The position numbers were made by a program, and so were the translations under genes. This document shows positions 55,374-64,000 of a DNA stretch of 64,000 nucleotides, one piece after another (positions within the stretch are counted from its first letter, which is position 1; each line of letters opens with the position of its first letter). The stretch lies in contig CAVPXF010000025.1 of assembly GCA_963709655.1 (NCBI GenBank), forward strand, positions 434,001-498,000, read 5' to 3'. This stretch comes from Roseiarcus sp963709655. Its GTDB lineage: Bacteria; Pseudomonadota; Alphaproteobacteria; Rhizobiales; Beijerinckiaceae. The notes under the pieces were generated by a model. The model did not search any database, was not told where the DNA came from, and worked only from the letters and a program-made list of their open reading frames with translations.

Positions 55374-55643
55374 ATGGCGCATGACATTCAACACCTCGAA
55401 CGGAAGATCAGGGCGCTCGGGGACGTGATTGCGAAGACGGCCGGGAAAAAGCACGACGAGATGTTGATCGGCTTCACCCACAGGCCGGGGTGGACCACGC
55501 TGATCGAAAATGAACTCGTCAACGCCCAGTTGGACGTGCTTCATAGTCAGGCGACGACGCTCGCCGCCGGGCTCGAATCGCTGGTGAAAGCCGCCGACAA
55601 GATCGGGCGGTCGGAGCTCAATCCGCAACCCCTTCCGCCGTGA
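55374..55643 (+). CDS. Small hypothetical protein ending in E-L-N-P-Q-P-L-P-P
   Basis: An 89-residue protein with a clear GAGGAG site before the ATG at 55374. It begins M-A-H-D-I-Q-H-L-E-R-K and is mostly helical (L-D-V-L-H-S-Q-A-T-T-L-A-A-G-L). Its tail S-E-L-N-P-Q-P-L-P-P is an odd motif that I recall at the C-terminus of unrelated small bacterial proteins; its role is unknown. It stands alone between the sulfatase and its maturase. Confidence 0.65.
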   Translation: MAHDIQHLERKIRALGDVIAKTAGKKHDEMLIGFTHRPGWTTLIENELVNAQLDVLHSQATTLAAGLESLVKAADKIGRSELNPQPLPP

Positions 55644-56082
55644 CCCGTAGCCGGTTGGACCTTGAGGCGCCGTTCCTGTCCCCTCGGTATGCCCCTAAGT
55701 CATTCACACATCTTTAGCGGCCCGGGCGCCGCTCAACGGCGGACTGGCGTCCCCGCCCCCCTTGTGGGGGCGGGACAGGGTGGGGGGTCGCGCTCACCTC
55801 TCATCTGGCACTGTCAAGGGCTCCAAACTTTCAGAGTTCGGCCCGACCCCCCTCCTCAATCCTCCCCCACAAGTGGGGAGGAAGCCGCCCTCCGAGCGTC
55901 CGACATGGCAGTAGCGAGCCACGGAGATATGTGAATCTCATAGGGCCCGCCCGGGGGGCAATTCGGCGCCGGAATGGGCGCCTGGACATCGCCGATCCAA
56001 TCGCGCGGCCTGCCGACGGAACAAGCGTCCAAGCCTCTGGAAGCCCCGTCCCGCGGATGTTTCAACGATTTTGGTACGTGTT
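55644..56082. repeat. Intergenic GC-palindrome cluster
   Basis: The region holds a perfect 9-bp stem CCCGCCCCC/GGGGGCGGG (55752-55774) and an almost perfect one at 55861-55881 (CCTCCCC...GGGGAGG). Such elements are common between genes in this group. No gene is supported; the maturase frame, if read without correcting its frameshift, would run into this region. Confidence 0.55.
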
Positions 56083-57502
56083 TTAGCGGCGCGGCAGGGG
56101 AAGGGAACTGATCGCTTCCGCGCGCAAGCTCGCTCGCCCCTTGGTCGGCGCTCCGCCGTGGCAGAACTTGAATTTCTTGCCGTTTCCACACGGGCAGGGG
56201 GCGTAAGGATCGCGCTTCGAATTCTTCGTTCCTGACCCACAGCATCACCTCGGCCGGCGGCCGGCCGCGCTTAAAGAGCTGACCCATCACGCTCATCAGC
56301 GGGCGGGTGTGGGTGAAGAACAGTTCGAGCCCGGCGCAGAGGTAGTTGTGGCCGGGCTCGCCGTCCCTCGCCGCCACGAACCGGTCCTTCGGGCAGCCGC
56401 CGTTGCACAGGAAACGCACGTCGCAGGCGCGGCATTGTTTGGTCAGCCGGTCGCGCTTGTCGGCGCCGAACTTGCGCATCTGCGGCGAAGCGACGAGCTC
56501 GACCAGCGGCGTGACGGCGATGTTGCCGAGCTTCTGGCCCGGCTCGACGAAATGATCGCAGGTATAGACGTCGCCGTTGTGCTCGAGCGCCGGCCCGTAG
56601 CCGCAAGTCGGCGCGTGAATGCACAGGAGATGACGGCCGAAATAGGCCTCGAGCGTCACGTCGAAGAGTTGCACGAACACCTTGCCGACGTCGCGGCGCA
56701 CCCACTCCTCGAAGATGTCGATCAGAAAGCGCCCGTATTGCTCGCCCCCGACCGACCGCTCGGTGACGAGGTCGCCGGTCTGCGTGTAGAGAAGCCGCTT
56801 GCCGCCCGCGCTCGCGCGATCGCTCCAGCCCTGGTTGGCGATGGCGAGCGTGTCCGCCGTCGCCCGCTCGACGATCGGGATGAACTGGATCCACTTGGCG
56901 CCGAGTTCGTCGCGGAAGAAGCGATAGACTTCGCGACCGCGCGCCTGGTTGGCTGCATTCACGGTGCAGAGGATGTTGAACTCGACCCCGTGGGCCTTGA
57001 GAAAGCGCCATCCGCGCATGACGAGATCGAACGTGCCCTGGCCCTTGCGATCGCGCCGGTTGGCGTCGTGCAGTTCGCGCGGCCCGTCGACGCTCAAGCC
57101 AACGAGGAAATTGTGCTTCTTGAAGAAGGCGCACCACGCGTCGTCGAGCAGAAGGCCGTTGGTCTGGAACGTCTGCTGGACCGTCTGGCCGGGCTTCCGG
57201 TATTTCTCGACGAGTTCGACCGCCTTCTCGAAGAATTCGAGTTTCATCAGGGTGGGTTCGCCCCCCTGCCATGCGACCGTGACTTCGGGCGTGCGATGCG
57301 CTTCGATCAGCTGCTGGATGTAGCTTTCGAGGGTCGCCTCCGACATCCGGTGCTTGTCGTTCGGATAGAGGGCTTCCTTCGACAGGAAGAAGCAGTAGGC
57401 GCAGTCGATATTGCAGGTCGAGCCGCTGGGCTTGGCCAGCAGGTGAAAGGCCGGCGGCGCGCCGATCGGCCGCGATGGAGAAGGCGCCGCCGTTTCCGCC
57501 AT
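56083..57502 (-). CDS. Anaerobic sulfatase-maturating radical SAM enzyme (frameshifted at the C-terminus)
   Basis: The composite product is about 473 residues. The radical SAM cluster is C30-N-I-D-C34-A-Y-C37. The SPASM region holds C-G-Y-G-P-A, T-C-D-H-F, and C-R-A-C-D-V-R-F-L-C-N-G-G-C-P, giving two auxiliary clusters. It oxidises Cys of sulfatases to formylglycine without oxygen. Near 56204-56214 a net one-base insertion (or two-base loss) moves the frame. Past it the sequence reads Y-A-P-C-P-C-G-N-G-K-K-F-K-F-C-H-G-G, a SEC-C zinc motif usual at the end of these enzymes, then stops at 56083. Its likely client is the sulfatase at 53020. Confidence 0.88.
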
Positions 57503-57554
57503 GGGTTACCCTCGTTTTCGATCGGCCCGGGAGAATGATCATATGGGGCCGCGC

Positions 57555-57680
57555 CAGCAAACCCTCACCCTGCCGCTTCGCGGCTTCCCTCTCCCGGCGG
57601 GAGAGGGGAAGCGCCCCCCTTCCCCCTCGGGGGGAAGGTGGCCCGAAGGGCCGGATGAGGGTCTTCGGCGCGACCTAATG
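57555..57680. repeat. Interspersed intergenic repeat, copy B
   Basis: A palindrome-rich element between the maturase and the porin. It includes GGGGAAGCGCC..., CCCTCTCCCGG-CGGGAGAGGG and, at 57649-57673, an inverted copy of the 25-base core found at 11814-11838. It is of the common GC-rich type found between genes in this lineage. Confidence 0.65.
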
Positions 57681-57831
57681 CCGTCACGCCCCAAGCTATC
57701 CGTTCCGGCGCCGAATAGCCAATGCAACGCGTCATGCGTCGGCCTTGGAGGACCTTCATTGCCGAAGGTGCGGGCTGGCCGCGTTGCGCGAGCACCGGCG
57801 CCCGTTCACTCGGGCCCCGAGCGCCCGCAAT

Positions 57832-57859
57832 AAAAAACCCCGGAGATTTCTCTCCGGGG
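57832..57859 (-). terminator. Rho-independent terminator of the porin gene
   Basis: On the minus strand CCCCGGAGA (57859-57851) pairs with TCTCCGGGG (57846-57838), loop GAAA, followed by TTTTTT (57837-57832). It lies 30 bases after the porin stop. Confidence 0.9.
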
Positions 57860-57888
57860 CTCATTGGTTTCAACCGATCGATGGACGA

Positions 57889-59476
57889 TCAGAAGTAACG
57901 GGTGATGCGCAGACGACCGGCGAAGCCGCTCGAGTTGCCTTCCCACGCGCCGGGGACGAACACCGCGCCGCCAACGCCGCCGGAGTTGTAGACGGTTCCG
58001 AGGAAGCCGCTCGGCCGGGTCTGGTTGGTGTCCTGATACATCAACTCGAGGTCGAAGTTCAGGTTGGTGACCGGGTTCCAGCCGAGGTCGGCGCCGATGA
58101 TCCAGCTGGTCGCGGACGGCGAAATCGGGCCCTGGACGGCCTGAGCGAGCAGACAGCCGTCAGCGCAATGTAGCAGCCGCCGCCCTGGTTGCTCCACTTC
58201 AGGCCGGCGTACGACCCTTCGAGGTCGACGTAGAACTGCGGCGTGAAGTGATGCTCGAAGATGGCGGCTACCGACCATGCGGTCGGCGACGACCACTGGT
58301 TGGTGAGCGGGTTGAAGAACGCGTCGGCCGCATACATCGGCTGGCCGTTGCCGTTGACCTGGCCGTTCTCACCCCACATGCCGTCCGGGATGCCCGAGTA
58401 CCAGAACGCGCTCTGGGTATAGCTGCCGGTGACCAGGAAGTTGTCGTCCTGGCCGAAGCTCGGCAGGTTGATCTTCACGCCCGCGTCGACGCCCCAGCCG
58501 GTCTTGGTCTGCTGGAAGTTGCAGTTGACCACGACCCCCCGACGCCGCAGCCGTTAACGCCGGCCGCGCCGGCGTAAGTCTGGTTCGCGACGCGGACGTC
58601 ATGTATCACGCCGGAGATCTGCGCCTCGCCCCAGCCCTGCTTGACATGCAACTGGCCGACAATGTCGGGCCAACGCTGGCCGCCATAGGTCAGGTTGGGG
58701 CCGGCAACATCGGTGCCGCCGCCGGACTGGCCGTTGGTGCCCGGGCTCTGCGCCGCGATGGTGGCCGAGAAGCCGCCGCCGAACGAGGCGGTGTAGGCCA
58801 ACAGCTGGGGCTCGTTGAAGCCCTTCTGGTCGGGCGAGAACAAGTTCGCCCAGTTGTCGCCGCCGCCGATGAACGAATAGAACGAGGCGGCCTTACCGGC
58901 GGTGATCCCGGCCCAGGTCAGGTAGCCCTGGTCGAGGTAGGTGATGTTGGCCGGGGAGGCTGGCGTCAGCGAGTCGAACCCGTTGCCGACGTCGTCCTGG
59001 ATGCCGATGTGGCCGAGCAGCGGGCCATAGGCGGTGTTGGAGGCGAAGTCGAACACGAGCGCGGCGCGCGCCGACCAGCCAGTCGCCGGACGATAGAAGG
59101 TGCTGTTGCCCTGTGTGTCGCTGGCGGCGATCAGCACACGCTGCGTCGCCTGGTTCGAAACGGCGGCCAGCGTGTTGAGGGTCGCCGCGAGAGCCGGATT
59201 CGACAGCGCGACGGCGTTCGCGACCGTGCTGTACGACGCGTAGTTGTACTGGGTGTTGAGGTTGCCGCCGGTGAATTGAGCGGTCATGTAGCCCGAAATC
59301 TTCATGCAGGTGTCGGAACCCGGCATGGTCCAGCCGGTGATGCCGCCGACGTTGCAGATCTTGACATATTGCGCGACGGGAGCCGCCTTCTTCGTGGGAA
59401 GATCGGCAGCCTGCGCGCCGGCGACGGCGACGATGCCGGCTGCCGAACCGAGCAGAATGCTCTTGATGAGCGTCAT
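57889..59476 (-). CDS. Omp2-type porin (two frameshifts)
   Basis: The composite product is about 529 residues, an outer-membrane beta-barrel of the alphaproteobacterial porin family. Signal peptide: residues 1-24 (I-L-L-G-S-A-A-G-I-V-A-V-A-G-A-Q-A), mature end A-D-L-P-T-K-K-A-A-P. The constriction-loop Cys pair appears in K-I-C-N-V-G-G and D-T-C-M-K-I-S-G-Y. The barrel ends in F-A-G-R-L-R-I-T-R-Y-F with the terminal Phe needed for assembly. Two single-base deletions break the frame: in a C6 run at 58535-58540, and at about 58161-58170 (before A-D-G-C-L-L-A-Q). ATG at 59476 with GGAGG. It lets small solutes cross the outer membrane. Confidence 0.9.
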
Positions 59477-60143
59477 TGTTGACCTCCAGTTAATACTCTG
59501 GGCGTTGGTTCTTCTCACTTCCGATCCGCCGGCCCGCTTGACGAGCCCGAAACCGTAGGTGGTCAGCCCCCTCTTCCCGATTGTTTAGGACCCTGGCGCT
59601 TCGCCTGAAGCTGACGCTACGATCCGTCCGCGACCGGGAATCTCCCGTTCACGAGCCCGAAGATACGCGCACTCCGGCGGCGATCAATAAAGTTCTCGCC
59701 TTAATCCGGGCTAGAGACACAGTTTGAAGGCCATCGTTGCATAATTGTCACTCAAAGCCGCCCCACTCTTGCCCCATTATCATTTTTACAGGTGTGGCGT
59801 GCGTTAAGGCTGCCGCGAAGGGGCGGACCGCAGACTGAAGCCGGTCCCGTCCGTGCCCTGACCCCTCTATTAAACAACAATAGTATGTTCATTTGATCGG
59901 CCGCAAGAGGTCCCCTGGACCGGTCGCTAAGGCGGCCTGCAAGCCTTTAAATCGGCTGAGCCCGGCCGATAAAAAAGCGCTAATCCCTCGTTTGCCGGAT
60001 CCGGACGGACCGCGCGGTCGTAGACGGTGCGTTTCGGGCGCCGCGTCGCAGGCGCGACCGCCTCACCGCCCAACGCGATCGCCGGCCCCGCCGCGACGGC
60101 GCGAGAAATGCACACTCCGTCTTGGCGGCGCGGATCTCAGCGC
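59477..60143. other. Porin promoter region and gap before acpS
   Basis: About 670 bases. The right half is GC-rich without a gene; the left half, AT-richer, should hold the strong porin promoter and leader, but I cannot point to boxes. Confidence 0.4.
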
Positions 60144-60542
60144 TTACACCAGGCGCGCCTCGATGATCACGAAGGCCTGCGCGAGCGGCGGCTCGTCAGT
60201 GATCGTCAGATGGATGAACGCCTCCGCGCCAGGCGGCAAAATCGCCTTCAGGCGCTCCGCGGCGCCGCCGGTCAGCCGCATGGTCGGCTGCCCCGACGGC
60301 AGGTTGACCACGCCCATGTCGCGCCAGAACACCCCGCGTCTCAGGCCGGTTCCGAGCGCCTTGGCGCAGGCCTCCTTGGCCGCGAATCGCTTGGCGTAGG
60401 AGGCGGCGCGTCCGGCGCGCGCGTCGGAGCGGCGCCGCTCGATCTCGGTGAAGCAGCGTTCGACGAACCGGTCGCCGTGGCGCTCGAGCGTCCGTTCGAT
60501 CCGCCCGATGTCGCAAAGGTCGCTGCCGACGCCGATGATCAC
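60144..60542 (-). CDS. acpS: Holo-[acyl-carrier-protein] synthase
   Basis: A 132-residue AcpS that moves phosphopantetheine from CoA to a Ser of acyl carrier protein. I-I-G-V-G-S-D-L-C-D-I-G-R-I-E at the start carries the metal Asp, and F-A-A-K-E-A-C-A-K-A-L-G-T-G at about 52-65 carries the Glu and Lys of the site. The GTG at 60542 overlaps the pdxJ stop (GTGA) and so is coupled to it. It is needed for fatty-acid synthesis. Confidence 0.93.
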   Translation of the reverse strand: MIIGVGSDLCDIGRIERTLERHGDRFVERCFTEIERRRSDARAGRAASYAKRFAAKEACAKALGTGLRRGVFWRDMGVVNLPSGQPTMRLTGGAAERLKAILPPGAEAFIHLTITDEPPLAQAFVIIEARLV

Positions 60543-61296
60543 GTGTGCGTCCCCACCGCCGCCCGCCCTTCCGCCATCGCCGCGCGCATGCGCTTCAGCG
60601 TCTCGGCGAGACCGACGAAAATCGCTTCGCCGACGAGAAAGTGGCCGATATTCAGCTCCGCCACCTGCGGCAGGCCGGAAATGACGCGGGCGGAGTCGTA
60701 GTCGAGGCCGTGGCCCGCATGGCATTCGAGACCGAGGCCCGCGGTCTGCGCCGCAGCCACCCTCAGGCGGCCGAATTCGTAGTCGGCGCGGGCGCGTCGC
60801 GATGGTCGAGCGCGTCGCACCAGGCGCCGGTGTGCAGTTCCACCACCGGCGCGCCGAGGTCGGCGCTCGCCTTCAAGGCCTCGCCCGAAGGTTCGACGAA
60901 CATCGAGACGCGGATCCCCGCCTTGCCGAGTTCGGCGACAAAGGGCTTGAGCGCTTTAAATCCGCCGACCACGTCCAACCCGCCCTCGGTGGTGCGCTCG
61001 GTGCGCTTCTCCGGCACCAGGCAGCAGGCGTGCGGGTGGAGGCGCAAGGCGATGTCGAGCATGGCTTCGGTCGCCGCCATCTCGAAATTGAGCGGCTTCC
61101 TGATCGCCGCCTTGAGCCGCCGCATGTCGTCGTCGTGGATGTGGCGACGGTCCTCGCGCAGGTGAGCGGTGATCCCGTCGGCGCCCGCCTCGATGGCGAG
61201 GAGCGCCGCGCGCACGGGATCGGGCGTTGCGCCGCCGCGCGCGTTGCGGATGGTGGCGACGTGGTCGACGTTGACGCCCAGGCGGACCGCGGTCAT
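60539..61296 (-). CDS. pdxJ: Pyridoxine 5'-phosphate synthase (frameshifted)
   Basis: The composite product is about 252 residues. PdxJ joins 1-deoxyxylulose 5-phosphate and aminoacetone phosphate to make vitamin B6. L-G-V-N-V-D-H-V-A-T-I-R-N-A-R-G at 6-21 and T-A-H-L-R-E-D-R-R-H-I at 44-54 are the signatures; the end holds E-L-N-I-G-H-F-L-V-G-E-A. One missing base at about 60788-60793, in a run of C (minus strand), separates them (D-H-R-D-A-P before, A-D-Y-E-F-G after). Because this gene is essential for B6 synthesis, a sequence error is likely. It follows pyrE by 23 bases. Confidence 0.93.
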
Positions 61297-61319
61297 CGGA
61301 AGTCCTCATCTGCGGTTTC

Positions 61320-61922
61320 TCAGGCCGCCCCGGCAAGCGACCGGCTGCCGGGCTTGACCGCCGGCAGCGCCGCGAGCTCGGGCGGCAGCGCGTCGGCGGG
61401 ATAGGCCGGAATGTCGAGGGTCGCAAGCGCGACGCGGGGAACGCCGATCTCCGCCTCGCCCCCCGAGCGATCGATCAGGCAGGCCGCGCCGACGATCCGG
61501 CCCGGGTGCTCGGCGAGCGCGGCGAGGCATTCGCGCGACGAGAGCCCCGTGGTGATGATGTCCTCGACCATCAAGACCCGCGCGCCGGGCTCGATTTCGA
61601 AGCCGCGCCTGAGCCTGAAGGCGCCGTTCTCGCGTTCGACGAAGATCGCCTTGGCGCCGAGCCAGCGCGCCGTCTCGTAGCCGGGCACGATGCCGCCGAC
61701 CGCAGGCGAGGCGACGATGTCGATCGGCCCGAAGGCTTCGCGCGCCTTCGCGGCCAGAGCCCGGCAGAGCCGCTCGGTCCGCGCCGGGTCCTGGAACACG
61801 AACATCTTTTGCAGAAAGACCGGCGAGTGCAGGCCGGACGACAGGATGAAATGGCCTTCGAGCAGCGCGCCGGCCGCGCGGAACTCGTCAAGCGCCTGAT
61901 CGGCGGTTAAGGTCGTGCTCAT
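61320..61922 (-). CDS. pyrE: Orotate phosphoribosyltransferase
   Basis: A 200-residue PyrE of pyrimidine synthesis, joining orotate and PRPP to OMP. L-L-E-G-H-F-I-L-S-S-G is at about 20-30, and the PRPP motif R-V-L-M-V-E-D-I-I-T-T-G at about 117-128. I-F-V-E-R-E-N-G-A binds orotate. The ATG at 61922 follows GAGGAG. It begins the pyrE-pdxJ-acpS operon, as in other Rhizobiales. Confidence 0.94.
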   Translation of the reverse strand: MSTTLTADQALDEFRAAGALLEGHFILSSGLHSPVFLQKMFVFQDPARTERLCRALAAKAREAFGPIDIVASPAVGGIVPGYETARWLGAKAIFVERENGAFRLRRGFEIEPGARVLMVEDIITTGLSSRECLAALAEHPGRIVGAACLIDRSGGEAEIGVPRVALATLDIPAYPADALPPELAALPAVKPGSRSLAGAA

Positions 61923-61992
61923 CGGCTCCTCATAGCAGGCGGGCGCGGGCCGCGCCACGTGGGCGGAGCGCAGGAACGACAGTGCGACCGGC

Positions 61993-62407
61993 ATGACGAC
62001 GCCCCTTCCCTTCGCGAACTCGGACGCTCGCCGCAAGCCCCGACGCCACCGCGCCGGACGGGACGGCGGTGCGGCTGCTGCTCGAGCTCGCCGGCGGCAG
62101 CCTGGCGCATTTCGAGCTTCCCGCCGGCGCGGTTTCTCACGCCGTCGCGCATCGCACCGTCGAGGAGCTTTGGTACGTCGTCGCCGGCCGCGGCCTCTTG
62201 TGGCGGCGCGCCGGAGCCTCTCAAAGCGTCGAACCGCTCGCCCCCGGCGTGGCGGCGACGATCCCGCTCGGCGCTTCGTTCCAGTTCCGCGCCGATGACG
62301 ATGGTCCGCTCGCCTTCGTCGCCGTCACCATGCCGCCCTGGCCGGGCATGGACGAGGCGGTCGCCGTCGAGGGCCCGTGGACCCCGACCGTCCCCGCCGG
62401 CCGATGA
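61993..62407 (+). CDS. Small cupin protein (frameshifted)
   Basis: The composite product is about 137 residues. The ATG at 61993 gives M-T-T-P-L-P-F-A-N-S-D-A-R, and one extra base near 62027-62034 moves the frame to A-S-P-D-A-T-A-P-D-G-T-A-V-R-L-L-L-E-L. The single cupin barrel has H-A-V-A-H-R-T-V-E-E-L-W-Y-V-V-A-G-R-G (metal ligands H and E) and V-A-A-T-I-P-L-G-A-S-F-Q-F. It probably binds a metal or a small acid; no substrate can be named. It is divergent from pyrE, with 70 bases between. Confidence 0.75.
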
Positions 62408-62460
62408 AACGGCCCTTGCGTAGCCTGAAGGCCGCTGCTAGCCAAGACGCCCCTGAAAGG

Positions 62461-62535
<75 letters not shown>

Positions 62536-62748
62536 GACCTCCTCCCGACGCCGTCCCCGACTGGCAGGCTGGCGGCGCAGTGCGGCGGCTCGCTACGCCG
62601 TAGACGCCCCGGCGCCCGCCCGTCCGTCGGCGCCATCCGCGGACGTTCGGGCGCCCTCGCATTTGCTGCATGGAACGCCATATAATCCGTCACCATCGAT
62701 GCTGTTCGAGCGAAGGCGCGCAGCGACGCGCACGAGAGGTTGAGCGGA

Positions 62749-64000
<1,252 letters not shown>

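Overview
This 64 kb window is GC-rich chromosomal DNA from an alphaproteobacterium, most likely of the order Hyphomicrobiales (Rhizobiales). The clues are a porin of the rhizobial/Brucella Omp2 type, a single long RelA/SpoT (Rsh) enzyme, a pyrE-pdxJ-acpS block, a short transglutaminase-like cysteine peptidase, a FixK/FNR-type box, and a GTP-type PEP carboxykinase. A methylotroph-like Beijerinckiaceae or Methylocystaceae host would fit, but genus cannot be decided from sequence reading alone.

Layout. 0-2.4 kb: a NodT-type outer-membrane efflux lipoprotein and a DUF1330 protein behind a FixK-like box. 2.4-11.7 kb is an accessory region. It holds two ~147-bp palindromic repeats bracketing a methyltransferase and an IS110 remnant, a G1-family (glutamic) peptidase, a PD-(D/E)XK-like nuclease, an IS1595-type transposase, a VapD-like endoribonuclease, and a serine-tRNA-like sequence. 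11.7-17.4 kb: a DUF1275 membrane protein, a hypothetical protein and a Pls-like single-module NRPS with a C-terminal membrane/beta-helix part. 17.7-22.7 kb: a membrane ferredoxin-adenylate cyclase, then two tandem 436-residue proteins that look like a beta/gamma-crystallin-like N-terminus joined to an aerolysin/ETX-MTX2-like pore-forming C-terminus. 23-29.4 kb: a LacI regulator, sugar ABC importer and ADP-ribosylglycohydrolase operon. 29.5-32.8 kb: a GNAT acetyltransferase and an Orn/Lys/Arg decarboxylase.

33-38.3 kb: a MaoC-phosphotransacetylase fusion, acetate kinase and a DUF3141 protein with a PHA-synthase-like G-x-C-x-G-G box. 38.3-41.9 kb: a hypothetical protein, Kup and a BTLCP peptidase. 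41.9-45.6 kb: a complete sodium-pump type (methylmalonyl-CoA/oxaloacetate) decarboxylase operon including a 52-residue membrane subunit. 46.3-48.2 kb: pckG. 48.3-52.9 kb: MgtC, a gamma-glutamylcyclotransferase-like protein, Rsh and a DUF202 protein. 53-57.5 kb: an arylsulfatase with its radical-SAM maturase. 57.9-64 kb: the porin, acpS-pdxJ-pyrE, a cupin, tRNA-Thr and the start of an Lhr-type helicase that runs off the right edge.

Two themes cut across the window. First, at least nine otherwise intact genes, some of them core (pdxJ, porin, mmdA), are interrupted by one-base shifts with conserved sequence on both sides. This points to assembly indels rather than decay, and composite reading frames are given below. 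Second, interspersed palindromic repeats and terminators repeatedly sit on the 3' ends of genes and even supply their stop codons. The most unusual coding content is the tandem crystallin-aerolysin-like pair at 20-22.7 kb.
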